Of a stretch of 64,000 nt of DNA, positions 33,001 through 41,562 are shown piece by piece (position 1 is the first letter of the stretch; every line of letters starts with the position of its first letter). A model generated the notes under the pieces. That model was not told the origin of the DNA. It saw only the letters and a program-made list of their open reading frames with translations, and did no database searches. The stretch comes from an uncultured Clostridia bacterium (GTDB lineage Bacteria > Bacillota > Clostridia > Christensenellales > Pumilibacteraceae), in contig CAMWMF010000010.1 of assembly GCA_947175335.1 (NCBI GenBank), forward strand, positions 1 through 64,000, in the 5' to 3' direction. The translations under genes were made by a program, and so were the position numbers.

Positions 33001-35125
33001 TGCAGACAACTCATCTGAAATAACATATCCTACCACCGAAGCCGGCGCACTTACGCTTACCGATACTCAAAAAGCCAAGTTAAACGCCGTCTCGTATGCC
33101 GACCATAAGTTTATGGGCTGGTTTGACGCCGACGACAATCCGTTTGATATAACTGCAACACACAACTTTGCTAATGGTGCTACTATTACGGCTAAGTGGG
33201 AAGTAATGTACACCATTACGTTTAACGGCAACAGCGGCTCGCCCGCGACCATTATGCGTGTGACGGATAAAAACGGCAAGCTCCTTAATGCCGACAACAG
33301 CACAGTCGCAAGCTCGTTGCCTGCGGTCACTCGCAATCACTACACATTCGACGGTTGGTTCACTGCGGCAGAAGGCGGTACGCAAGTAGAGAGTACTACA
33401 TTCTCGACAAGCAAAACCTTGTACGCACATTGGTCTATCCATCAGTATACTGTAACGTTCAATCTTAACGGCGCGAGCGGCACCGCACCTACGCACGATG
33501 ACGTCGCGTATGGCGGCAAGATAACCGAGCCGGAAACCGACCCGACAAGAGAAAAATACGACTTTGACGGCTGGTATAAGGAAGAGGGATGCTCCAATGC
33601 CTGGAACTTCCAAACCGACACTGTAGGTAAAGAAAGTGATACCGCAGGCGGGACTGTAACGCTTTACGCCAAGTGGACGGAGCTGTTCACTGTTAAGTTC
33701 GCATATAACTATACCGGCGCGCCCGATAGCGATTTTGAAACAAAATCCAACGTTCGTGACGGCGATAAAATAACAGCTCCTACAACCAATCCGTCACGAG
33801 GCGAGCATTATGGCTTCGCCGGCTGGTATAAGGAAGCAGAATGTATAAACGCGTGGAATTTCACAACCGGCACAGTAACAGACGACATTACATTGTATGC
33901 CAAGTGGAACGGTGTTAGCGGTTTGTACGCCAACGGCACGTTCGTGAAAATACTTGAAACGAACTACGAAGACTATGGAGAGACTAACCTAAGATTAAAA
34001 GCGGAAGACGCACATTTGTACAATGGCGATATGCTTACGTTCTGGTGGAATAATACCCAAATCACTACGAATGTAAAAATAAGGGATGATTGCCCGAGCA
34101 ACGATAAAATTACAGGAACTTCTTATTCCAACATTACAGTTGCTACGGAAGGTTGGTATAGCTTGTACTACGATGCCGGTAACAGCGGAGAAGTTGGTGT
34201 TTGGGTCGAATATCATAGTAGCTATGCTGAATCTCATTTCAATGCTGCTAACGACGGTATGTATAACGGCTCAACTAAGCTCGTTGCATTTACTCAGAAC
34301 GTAGACAAACCCTATCGGCTTGAAACTGAGAAAGTAATACTTACGGCAACTACTACAATAACAGTCAAATACAACAATACGAATCAGACATTGGCAAGTC
34401 TAACCGGTGGTTTCGGAACTCTTTCCGGCGGTAAGGTTACGCTCGAAGCGGGCGAGTACACGTTCCAATACTTCTATGCAGATAATAAGCTGTATATAAG
34501 CGGGAAGACGGCAGATGGCTTCAAAACAGGTGCTGACGATTGGTATATCGTTGGCGAGGGCAGTGGATTAAACGGCTGGAATACTGTTAGCCCGAGCTTC
34601 TATGTTCAGGCAAATACGCCATTCGAGTATACGTTTACAGCTACGGCTAACTTCAAGCTTGCGAAGGCGACATCGCCGTCTGATGGCACTATAAATTGGG
34701 GCAATAACATCGGATATGATGCAAAACAAGTCGGTAATGGTGTAAGCGATGGCGGCGGTGGCAACATCAAGGTTACAGCGGGTACGTACATAATCCATGT
34801 TTACCAAGGTAAAGTCTATGTCGCTAAAAAGGTTATATTGAGCAATACTACGTCGATCATTATATGCGGTAATGCAAATAGCAACTTGTATATGTGGAAT
34901 GACGGTGATAGAAATTACGCGGGCGGATGGCCCGGTACAGCTGTCTCGTCAAAGTCTGATTATTCGAGCGATAATATTCCCACAACTGTGAAACTTATAG
35001 CTAATGGGAACGGTTCGAATCAAACCGCAGACCTACTGCTTACGCAAGATGCAACAGAGAATGGCGTGAAAGAAAGTGGAAGCTTTACGATATTCGTTTA
35101 CGGCGGTAAAATAGAGAACGCATAA
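30050..35125 (+). CDS. Giant secreted protein with InlB-type repeats and SipW-type signal
   Basis: This 1691-residue protein opens with basic residues, one hydrophobic helix and the cleavage-region pattern FSVSLAQW, as in TasA-type SipW substrates. The next ~850 residues are beta-rich, including a segment (about 200-330) with VYFNIWQEG resembling a carbohydrate-binding module. Five InlB B/Listeria-Bacteroides-type repeats span about 905-1285; each has a VTF-x-x-N-x-G strand, F-x-G-W(Y/F) and a closing A-x-W. The rest contains more small beta modules. There is no sortase motif or C-terminal anchor, so it is released or held in a matrix. ATG 30050 follows GGGGAG very closely; ATG 30065 is an alternative. 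Confidence 0.85.
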   Translation: MYRGKMQRVSRLRFIILATIACAILFCIAAFSVSLAQWDVGNGGADAEVTGKSGLFYVEYSQKGTIPTLEDGQHYLQVPHRDNKKESDYYLMQDKRSEYGYNEKVVESVYLYRGDTFNMFYGSSPILIKGDNGSGNDYVSYTGDGETGLKYRVLKEGFFDFYFKYEGAQDTMYIAYTAPDSSSGNTGNTGNTGNTDAPTRDLSKNSCKVIFNDGTVVFEYTGHDWSGAGEVYFNIWQEGAVGTLWPGLSMNTNADKTGVYTENDTTHDINTISLDCNAGDIDGIVINCTANRMTGSGKDFFNEKFPNGLKANTKYTFDLGRLHDYGEDHTSFGYITVSESGSGSGGGSTAIDPTEYSNPFTIKYSDDETPKTLYFKTGATSGNFSDVNNASAYIWVENGDNYYQNNGPKFVKDAGGTIPVGKFDETKVIFSFLEGWHGGNYQTNDLWLKDYAKNEVNYITLHTANKSTAPSLDYSGSALSGNKTPTHTDITGDTTFESGSKYYTEEAVRETYASIKANEEGKYVYHNYICVSRHNADGAGDNSMAFLEFSVSDCSINPNTVEVLSLSITRRDTDANGLPLNGTIEPAPRIYNYDPSATTMLGPDPNNLDPDPDDPTRLPIFAHGNKHKVTGEGADLEGEASDGKMINHYDDGTYVVLFFGDGKLQYQALDIEIVTDKPIDFKLTVKASNVNNWQRYQDGYGKPWGLYLGGLVNDVWSWDPRRTTEMNGNPPITADDVTTIVQDGIDVSYPNIPIDYSITLNLTAGSVVKPYFLDETGYRRQEDGLEADASTAYLIAKKIIAPIALYGVNGSTHSYYNTDSGLSNLFDLNIYIPVTGEYTFRLKGNVTPGYDPDHAKGWFVNLVTGVAEEYSNSNKPSQADNWYGVPMFNFLVDELYISTAATAVEYTVTFDSNGGSAVATQYVKFGNSAEEPTPPTYGSKAFGGWYTSDGEKYDFNSPVTDDITLTAQWISAYNIKFSAGGGKFADNSSEITYPTTEAGALTLTDTQKAKLNAVSYADHKFMGWFDADDNPFDITATHNFANGATITAKWEVMYTITFNGNSGSPATIMRVTDKNGKLLNADNSTVASSLPAVTRNHYTFDGWFTAAEGGTQVESTTFSTSKTLYAHWSIHQYTVTFNLNGASGTAPTHDDVAYGGKITEPETDPTREKYDFDGWYKEEGCSNAWNFQTDTVGKESDTAGGTVTLYAKWTELFTVKFAYNYTGAPDSDFETKSNVRDGDKITAPTTNPSRGEHYGFAGWYKEAECINAWNFTTGTVTDDITLYAKWNGVSGLYANGTFVKILETNYEDYGETNLRLKAEDAHLYNGDMLTFWWNNTQITTNVKIRDDCPSNDKITGTSYSNITVATEGWYSLYYDAGNSGEVGVWVEYHSSYAESHFNAANDGMYNGSTKLVAFTQNVDKPYRLETEKVILTATTTITVKYNNTNQTLASLTGGFGTLSGGKVTLEAGEYTFQYFYADNKLYISGKTADGFKTGADDWYIVGEGSGLNGWNTVSPSFYVQANTPFEYTFTATANFKLAKATSPSDGTINWGNNIGYDAKQVGNGVSDGGGGNIKVTAGTYIIHVYQGKVYVAKKVILSNTTSIIICGNANSNLYMWNDGDRNYAGGWPGTAVSSKSDYSSDNIPTTVKLIANGNGSNQTADLLLTQDATENGVKESGSFTIFVYGGKIENA

Positions 35126-35265
35126 TATTTTATTGATTCAAACGAATACTATCCCACCGTCGGGCGAGTAGACGGTAAACAACAGCGACACAATGGTTTT
35201 AATGGACGTAACGTCCGATAAAATAAAAAAAATTAAAAAAATATCTCAAAAGGAGAAAACAAATC
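35126..35265 (+). other. Intergenic leader of first TasA-like gene
   Basis: No gene or clear terminator is visible. AAAAGGAG (about 35249-35256) gives a strong ribosome site for the next gene. The lysine-codon-like A-rich stretch before it resembles the one before 35992. Confidence 0.4.
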
Positions 35266-35835
35266 ATGAAAAAAGCAATCAAAGGACTCATCGTAGCATC
35301 GGCAGTAGCCGCAGTCGTAGGCGTAGGCGCCGTTTCGTACGCGGCTTGGTCGGGCGGTGAAAACACCACAAAAAACGTTACCGGTAATACCGCCGTAATC
35401 AACACTATCGGTGATATTGTTGTTACACCCGATTCGGCATCCGGTTCAGTTAACGCCGAAACAAAGGCAATCACAATGAATAATCTTTGCCCCGTAGATC
35501 AAACCGAAGCTACAAAGCCGAGCGGCAGTGTCAATTATTGGAAGTTTACGTTATCTTCCGCTACAACGGGTACTCAAACGGTTAAGTATACCATTCTCGG
35601 CTCGATTAGTGCCGGCTCAGATGGCGGCGCAACACCTTTGGGAACAACTGCTAAATTGTATTGGTCCGAATCGGAACCTACTTCGGCAACCACGGCGGCA
35701 CCCGGTGGCACACAAATTGATGCCTCAGCGGCAGACATAACGGGCAGTACAGTATACGTTTATATTGTTGCCGACAATACCGACGGTATGAATGCAACGA
35801 TATCAGTCACTTTCGGTGTTGCGGCTGGAGCTTAA
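35266..35835 (+). CDS. TasA/camelysin-like secreted protein 1
   Basis: This 189-residue protein has a SipW-type signal: MKK start, a helix rich in A, V and G, and the cleavage region VSYAAWSGG. The mature domain is a small, Thr/Ser/Ala-rich beta protein that resembles the TasA/camelysin group, whose members form extracellular fibres or act as surface proteases; which applies is not visible. It contains no Cys after position 75 and no anchor. It lies 140 bases after the giant protein gene and is paralogous to the next gene. Confidence 0.8.
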   Translation: MKKAIKGLIVASAVAAVVGVGAVSYAAWSGGENTTKNVTGNTAVINTIGDIVVTPDSASGSVNAETKAITMNNLCPVDQTEATKPSGSVNYWKFTLSSATTGTQTVKYTILGSISAGSDGGATPLGTTAKLYWSESEPTSATTAAPGGTQIDASAADITGSTVYVYIVADNTDGMNATISVTFGVAAGA

Positions 35836-35991
35836 TAGCTTATTTGTTACTCTTAGGGTATAGAAGAGTCGTAACATTAGTTGCGCTTTGCGCATAATCT
35901 CGTTTTTTACAATCCCAATAGCAGGGTATTGTGATTGATAAAAATAAAAAATCAAAATTAATATTATTTCTTAAAAGGAGAAAACAAAATT

Positions 35992-36576
35992 ATGAAAAAG
36001 ACTGTTAAGTCTCTTATAATCGCGGCTTCGGTCGCAGCTATCGCCGGTATCGGCGCCGTATCGTTTGCGGCTTGGAACGGCAACACCCAAACGAATAACG
36101 TAACTGGCGCTGCCACCGGCCATGTCGATACTACCGGCTTTGGCGATGGTACGACAACTTCGCTCTCGTTACAACTCATGCCGCAGGATCAACAGAACAT
36201 TGATACCACTAGTGAAACAACAATGTATGACATTAAGCTTGTTGTTGTCGGCAATGATGTAAGTGGCTATAAAATCCAAGGCAAATATACGGCTGAAAAA
36301 GATGGTTCGGCATATACTTGGACAACTGCTACGACTGGTGATGACGCCAAAGCGGCAGGTAAACTTGAATACAAGATTGACCAAAGTGCCACCGCAACAT
36401 ATGCTGCGGGCTGGACTACATGGACTCCGAATGAGAGCAACGTTGCCGACTTGGTTGGCGGTGGTACGCTGACAGAAGGAGATTGGTATGTCCATGTTGC
36501 GCTTACTTCCGAGCAAGCAGCGGATATGGATGTTGATTTGTCGTTCTCTTTCAAGCTTGTTGAAAAGGGCGAATAA
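35992..36576 (+). CDS. TasA/camelysin-like secreted protein 2
   Basis: This 194-residue paralogue of the gene at 35266 has the same signal layout (MKKTVKSLIIAA, then VSFAAWNGN) and a beta-rich mature domain ending LSFSFKLVEKGE. Both leaders carry AAAAGGAGAAAACAAA before the start. The pair probably forms or caps a surface fibre after cleavage by the SipW-like enzyme at 27937. A terminator follows at 36681. Confidence 0.8.
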   Translation: MKKTVKSLIIAASVAAIAGIGAVSFAAWNGNTQTNNVTGAATGHVDTTGFGDGTTTSLSLQLMPQDQQNIDTTSETTMYDIKLVVVGNDVSGYKIQGKYTAEKDGSAYTWTTATTGDDAKAAGKLEYKIDQSATATYAAGWTTWTPNESNVADLVGGGTLTEGDWYVHVALTSEQAADMDVDLSFSFKLVEKGE

Positions 36577-36680
36577 TCTCACTACATACTGAAAATCACA
36601 ATTGAATAAATGCTTGTTTGCGCCGATAGGCGTAACAGCGTAAATGCGCTTATTATCCCTGCGTGCGCACAACAAACATC

Positions 36681-36717
36681 AAGCCGATCGCTTTACCGCG
36701 GTCGGTTTGTTTTTTAA
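36681..36717 (+). terminator. Terminator of the SipW locus
   Basis: AAGCCGATCGC (36681-36691) pairs with GCGGTCGGTTT (36698-36708) with two G-U pairs, followed by a T-rich run. Confidence 0.8.
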
Positions 36718-36953
36718 TTCGGAATTGTGGTAAGTTATAATGCTTTACATATATGCGGCGGTTCGCCTAGACCCCTCGGCGTTGCTCGGGGTGATGGGAG
36801 TACGGCAAGCCTATTCAAAAAAGATAATTCCAACCACACATCATTTCGACCGAAGCGCGTTAGCGCGAAGTGGAGAAATCTAGGCGTAGCCGCATTAATT
36901 CTGCATTAAATTATATTATTAGTTATCCGTAAACTCTTGATTTTATCTTTGAA

Positions 36954-36982
36954 TTATGATAAACTTATAAACGGCGTATAAT
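36954..36982 (+). promoter_or_regulatory. Candidate secA promoter
   Basis: TATAAT at 36977-36982 has only a weak -35 (TTATGA, 36954-36959) at 17 bp. The leader to ATG 37036 is about 47 nt. Confidence 0.5.
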
Positions 36983-37035
36983 GCGTAAATTGGCAATGCC
37001 GTTATTCTTATACAAAGCGGCATAGCGAGGTAAAT

Positions 37036-39738
37036 ATGGGACTTATTTCTTTTATTACGGGCAGTGATAACCGTCGTAACGTTAAGCGGTTGTCGGCCAA
37101 GGCTGAGCAGGTGCTTGCGCTCGAGGACAGGTTTGCCGCAATGTCGGACGACGAGCTGCGCGGTATGACCGAGCAGTTTAAAAAGCGGTACAACGAGAAC
37201 TTCGAAACGCTGGAAGATCTTCTTCCCGAAGCGTTTGCGGTTGTGCGCGAAGCGAGCTGGCGCGTGCTGCACATGAAGCACTTTAAGGTTCAGATTATGG
37301 GCGGTATCGCTTTGCACCAAGGCCGTATAGCCGAGATGCGTACGGGCGAGGGTAAAACGCTTGTCGCTACGCTTCCCGCGTACCTTAACGCGCTTACGGG
37401 CAAGGGCGTGCATATCGTAACGGTCAACGACTATCTTGCGCGTTACGCAGCCGAGCTTGTCGGCAAAATTCACCGCTTCCTCGGACTTACCGTCGGCGTT
37501 GCCGTTTCGGGCATGCGCCCCGACGAAAAGCGCGCGGCGTATAACTGCGACATAACGTACGGAACCAACAACGAGTTAGGCTTCGACTATCTGCGCGACA
37601 ACATGGTTGTTAGGCGCGAGGACATGGTTCAGCGCGATCTTGCGTTTGCCATTATCGACGAGGTCGACTCCATTCTAATCGACGAGGCGCGCACGCCGCT
37701 TATCATATCGGGCAAGGGCGGCAAGAGCAGCGAAATGTACAGCCGCGCCAACCGTTTTGCACGGCGTTTGGTCAAGGACGAGGACTACGAGATCGACGAG
37801 AAAAAGCGTGCTATCAACCTTACCGAGCACGGTATCGAGCGCGCGGAAACGTACTTCGAGGTAGAAAACCTTGCGGACATAGAAAACACCGAGCTTTACC
37901 ATTACATCAACAACGCGCTTAAAGCCAACTTTATCATGCACCGCGACCAAGACTATATCGTCAACGACGGCGAGGTCGTTATCGTCGACGAGTTTACCGG
38001 TCGTCTTATGATAGGCAGGCGGTACAACGACGGCTTGCACCAGGCTATCGAAGCCAAGGAGAACGTGCGTATTCAGTCGGAGAACAAAACGCTTGCTACC
38101 ATCACGTTCCAGAACTACTTCCGTTTGTACGACAAGCTTTCGGGAATGACGGGTACCGCCAAGACCGAGGAAAACGAGTTCCGTTCCATTTACAAGCTGG
38201 ACGTCGTTACCATTCCCACCAACGTGCCCAGCCAGCGCGTGGACGAAAACGACTTGCTGTTTATCAACACCGCGGGCAAGATGCGCGCTATCGTTGCCGA
38301 CATCAAGGAATGCTACGACCGCGGTCAGCCCGTGCTTGTAGGTACTACCAACGTTGAAAAGAGTGAAGAGCTCAGCAAGATTTTGCGGCGCGAGAAGGTT
38401 CCGCACAACGTGTTGAACGCCAAGAACCACGCCAAGGAAGCGTTTATCGTAGCGCAGGCGGGTAGGCTGCACCAAGTTACCATAGCCACCAACATGGCCG
38501 GTCGTGGTACGGATATTATGCTTGGCGGTAACGCCGAGTTTATGGCCAAAGAGCGCATGCTCAAAGACGGCTATGCGGAAGAAGATATCGACGCCGCGGC
38601 GTCGGTGTTCCCCGCGCAAAACGAAATTATAGCCAAGGCGCGCGAGCTGTACAAGAGCTATATGGAAGAGTTCAAGACCGAAATAGCCGCCGAAAAGGAA
38701 AAGGTTATCGCGGTCGGCGGTTTGCGCATTATCGGTACAGAGCGGCACGAATCGCGGCGTATAGACAACCAGCTTCGCGGCCGTTCCGGTCGTCAGGGCG
38801 ATATAGGTTCGTCCATATTCTATCTTTCCGCCGAGGACGACGTGCTTAGGCTTTGGGGCGACAGGCTCAAAAAGGTTATGTCCATGTTCAAGGTGGACGA
38901 GGACACGCCGCTTGAAGCCAAAATCCTTACCAAGCAAATAGAGAACGCGCAGCGTAACATAGAGGGCCGCAACTTCTCTATTCGTAAATCCGTTCTCGAA
39001 TACGATAACGTTATGAACACCCAGCGCGAAATTATCTACGCCGAGCGCGGCAAGGTTCTCAAAGGCATGCCCATGCGCGAGGAGATACTCAAAATCTTGC
39101 GCGAGCGCTGCGACATGGTTGTGGACGACAACACCGATCCCAAGGTTGACTACGACGAGTGGGATGCCGAGTCGCTCAATAGGGATATCGAGCGCAAGTT
39201 CCTGCCCGAGGTCAAAGAGTTCTTCGACGAGGACAAGCTTAAAAACTACACGCTCGACGAGCTTAAAGACATGCTGTACGACAGCGTTGCCGCGACGTAT
39301 CAAGCCAAGATCGACGAGGCTACTGCGCACAACGTCAACTTCGAGGAGATAGAGCGGTATGTCATGCTGCGTGTTGTCGACCAAAAATGGATGGACCACA
39401 TCGACAACATGGACGCGCTGCGCGGCGGTATAGGCTTAAAGGCGTACGGACATCAAGACCCCGTTATCGCGTACCAGCAAGAAGGCTTCGAAATGTTCGA
39501 CGAGATGATAAACAACATTCACGAGGACGTAATTGTCATGCTCATGCACGCCAACGTCGAATATCCGCCCGAACCGCCTAAGCAGGAAACCGTGCTGGTG
39601 GAAAACCACGGCGACGGCGAACGCCACGTGCAGGACACGGTGGTCACGCCCAAAACCAAGCAGGTGGGCAGAAACGATCCGTGCCCGTGCGGCAGCGGCA
39701 AAAAGTACAAAAACTGCTGCGGCAAAGACGAAGAATAA
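37036..39738 (+). CDS. secA: Preprotein translocase ATPase SecA
   Basis: This 900-residue motor drives proteins through SecYEG. It has Walker A MRTGEGKT (101-108), the Walker B-like DEVDSILIDEA, the preprotein cross-linking domain, the IGTERHESRRIDNQLRGRSGRQGD motif region in the second nucleotide-binding domain, and a helical scaffold. The C-terminal zinc tail (CPCGSGKKYKNCCG) that binds SecB or ribosomes is present. Length is normal. It directly follows the SipW secretion locus, though housekeeping secA may be there by chance. Confidence 0.98.
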   Translation: MGLISFITGSDNRRNVKRLSAKAEQVLALEDRFAAMSDDELRGMTEQFKKRYNENFETLEDLLPEAFAVVREASWRVLHMKHFKVQIMGGIALHQGRIAEMRTGEGKTLVATLPAYLNALTGKGVHIVTVNDYLARYAAELVGKIHRFLGLTVGVAVSGMRPDEKRAAYNCDITYGTNNELGFDYLRDNMVVRREDMVQRDLAFAIIDEVDSILIDEARTPLIISGKGGKSSEMYSRANRFARRLVKDEDYEIDEKKRAINLTEHGIERAETYFEVENLADIENTELYHYINNALKANFIMHRDQDYIVNDGEVVIVDEFTGRLMIGRRYNDGLHQAIEAKENVRIQSENKTLATITFQNYFRLYDKLSGMTGTAKTEENEFRSIYKLDVVTIPTNVPSQRVDENDLLFINTAGKMRAIVADIKECYDRGQPVLVGTTNVEKSEELSKILRREKVPHNVLNAKNHAKEAFIVAQAGRLHQVTIATNMAGRGTDIMLGGNAEFMAKERMLKDGYAEEDIDAAASVFPAQNEIIAKARELYKSYMEEFKTEIAAEKEKVIAVGGLRIIGTERHESRRIDNQLRGRSGRQGDIGSSIFYLSAEDDVLRLWGDRLKKVMSMFKVDEDTPLEAKILTKQIENAQRNIEGRNFSIRKSVLEYDNVMNTQREIIYAERGKVLKGMPMREEILKILRERCDMVVDDNTDPKVDYDEWDAESLNRDIERKFLPEVKEFFDEDKLKNYTLDELKDMLYDSVAATYQAKIDEATAHNVNFEEIERYVMLRVVDQKWMDHIDNMDALRGGIGLKAYGHQDPVIAYQQEGFEMFDEMINNIHEDVIVMLMHANVEYPPEPPKQETVLVENHGDGERHVQDTVVTPKTKQVGRNDPCPCGSGKKYKNCCGKDEE

Positions 39739-39870
39739 TTAAGAATTGCAGAATTAAGAATTGAAAATAAGGATGAGATTCCTCGCGTTGCTCGGAATGA
39801 CAAAATAGTTTTAGATGCAAGTATATTAATTTTTGTCACTCTGAACGAAGTGAAGAGTCTCAACCGTTAA
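39739..39870. repeat. GAATTC-type repeat plus palindromic repeat, copy 3
   Basis: 39739-39765 is AAGAATTGCAGAATTAAGAA-type sequence. 39766-39870 is the third palindromic repeat: AATAAGGATGAGATTCCTCG with GGAATGACAAA, and its complement-like half TTTGTCACTCTGAACGAAG to GAGTCTCAACCGTTAAT. Confidence 0.72.
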
Positions 39871-39876
39871 TACAAT

Positions 39877-39910
39877 AAAAAATCCCAGTACGAATACTGG
39901 GATTTTTTTG
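39877..39910. terminator. Bidirectional terminator
   Basis: AAAAATCCCAGTA and TACTGGGATTTTT form a stem with flanking A and T tracts, serving secA on the plus strand and the converging gene on the minus strand. Confidence 0.88.
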
Positions 39911-39921
39911 TTTGTTGTGTT

Positions 39922-41340
39922 TTATTCTTGCGCGTTGTTAAACGCTTTTTCCACGGCATCGTAGCGCTGGTCATTGATTTGGGCTATTAAGCATTTGTAC
40001 GGGTCAAGGTCGCCCGACAGTACCATGTCGAGCACGGCGGGGCTGAACCCGCTTACAAGCGCGACGCCTAATTTGTTGGTGGTCAGCGGCACGGTTAGCG
40101 TGCGGCTGCAAATGTTCCAAAATATCAGGCGGGGGAGCTTGTAGCCGTTAGCTTCGTACCGCGCCCCGATTTCCTCGAACAAGCGGTCGCGTATCGGTTT
40201 AGCAAAGTTATGTTTATTGCTGACGGCGCACATGTCAAACTCCATATCGGAGAGTATAAGCACGTTTGCGGGCAGCTCGCTTTGCTTCATGTTGTGCTTG
40301 ACCGCAGTCGTCAAAATCAAATCGAACACCGCTTCGATATTGGTGTTTGCCACCTCGTCGTGGGAGAGTACGACGCCAAGCTTGTCGTGCATGCTTTTGC
40401 AGTGCGCAAAGCTGATTATTTGCGGTTTTTCGCTAAACGTTATGAACGTGTCCTTGAATTGACCCTTGCAGCGCTCGGCAAAGTAGATAGCCAAGGCGTT
40501 GGCTATTTCCAGCGCGGTAACGTTTGTATTGCCTACGCGCGCGGTCATGCTGCCCGAGCCGTCCGCCACGCACAGCGTGGTGCCGTCGCCTTGAACGTAG
40601 TCGGGAAGTGCCTTCCACAGCTGTTCTACCGTTTCGTCGTATGGCGCCAATTGCCAATTGTCTGTGTACTTGTGTACTATATCGTGGGGGAAAAGCGTTG
40701 AGGCGTTTATTTTTGTTTCGCCGCGTTTTAGCGCTTCGAGATATTTGTTACGCCGCTTTTCGTCGTGCCTTAAAAACGCTTTACCGTACAGCAGGTTGGC
40801 TTTGCTCGGAACTTTGTCGTATGCTATATCCTTCCACGCGCCGGCGCTCATTTTTACTTCGGTCACGTCTATGTACTTGCGCAAAGCGCTAAGAGCTTGG
40901 CGGTACTGCTTTGCCGTCATTCCGAGCTTGGTTATAAGCAATTTGGCGAGCGCGCGCGTTTCCGCCGAAGTGGCGTTTATCGACGGCAGCCATTTGGCAA
41001 GCAACGAAACCTGTTTGCCTTTGGATTTGTTTTTTATATCCTCGTCCAGCTGCGTTTTTATTATTTGCACAACGTCGTCGCACAGCGCAGTGTCGAGCAA
41101 CAGTACCAAATTATCCCAACGCGAGTATTCGGGGATTAGCGGCAACAGCGCTTTTGCAAGCTTAGGCTCGCTTCCTGCCAAGGCGTACATGCACAGACGG
41201 AACAGTCTGCGTTCGCCACAGCCGCCGCGTACGTCGCAGACAAAAAATAACCACTTTGTTGCGAGCAGTTTATCCTCGTAAAACGCGCAGCTGAATCTGC
41301 GTACCACTTCGGCGGCCGACATATTCCTGAGCGACGACAC
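39922..41340 (-). CDS. DUF2828 vWA-domain protein, 5' end disrupted
   Basis: The frame from GTG 41340 encodes 472 residues with the DUF2828/TROVE-like helical part followed by a von Willebrand A domain (MIDAS motif DGSGSM near 265, and LSDMEFD). The family is uncharacterised but related to Ro60-type RNA-binding proteins. The open frame continues upstream to 41526 and encodes more conserved-looking sequence (TENGAVGYRTTG, then RALLDLNFAVSS), but I find no ATG, GTG or TTG there. At 41488-41515 four TAGTGAA heptamers interrupt; a GTG at 41534 lies in another frame. The gene may be a pseudogene, phase-variable, or started at an unusual codon. Confidence 0.75.
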   Translation of the reverse strand: MSSLRNMSAAEVVRRFSCAFYEDKLLATKWLFFVCDVRGGCGERRLFRLCMYALAGSEPKLAKALLPLIPEYSRWDNLVLLLDTALCDDVVQIIKTQLDEDIKNKSKGKQVSLLAKWLPSINATSAETRALAKLLITKLGMTAKQYRQALSALRKYIDVTEVKMSAGAWKDIAYDKVPSKANLLYGKAFLRHDEKRRNKYLEALKRGETKINASTLFPHDIVHKYTDNWQLAPYDETVEQLWKALPDYVQGDGTTLCVADGSGSMTARVGNTNVTALEIANALAIYFAERCKGQFKDTFITFSEKPQIISFAHCKSMHDKLGVVLSHDEVANTNIEAVFDLILTTAVKHNMKQSELPANVLILSDMEFDMCAVSNKHNFAKPIRDRLFEEIGARYEANGYKLPRLIFWNICSRTLTVPLTTNKLGVALVSGFSPAVLDMVLSGDLDPYKCLIAQINDQRYDAVEKAFNNAQE

Positions 41341-41487
41341 GGCAAAATTGAGGTCGAGTAGGGCTCGACCCGTAGTGCGGTAGCCGACCGCGCCGTTTTC
41401 CGTCTGCGAAACGTTGTATTCTTCGTTTGCAACGGATATAAGATTTTTGATGAAGTCGCTCGTAGTGGTTTCTCCGTGTGGGATAAA

Positions 41488-41515
41488 TAGTGAATAGTGA
41501 ATAGTGAATAGTGAA
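41488..41515. repeat. Four perfect TAGTGAA heptamers
   Basis: Units at 41488, 41495, 41502 and 41509 are identical. The tract lies at the 5' end of the DUF2828 frame. Similar heptamer stretches are found near 27602 and 29799. Confidence 0.85.
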
Positions 41516-41562
41516 GAAGTGAAAACCTATTCACTTTTCACTATTACCTATTACTTTAATTG

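Larger units (their letters stand above)
36577..37035. other. Gap between secretion locus and secA
   Basis: It holds the terminator at 36681-36717, a variant dispersed repeat around 36790-36895 (with CATTTCGACCGAAGCG and GCGAAGTGGAGAAATCT arms), and the secA promoter near 36954-36982. I see no gene. Confidence 0.6.

Noticed and set aside
37675-39399. Long 574-codon frame opposite secA
   Set aside because: It mirrors the codon structure of secA, has no ribosome site or promoter, and secA is unmistakable.
41136-41534. Separate 132-codon gene on the minus strand
   Set aside because: It overlaps the DUF2828 frame, and its translation is low-complexity at the heptamer tract and shows no family features afterwards.
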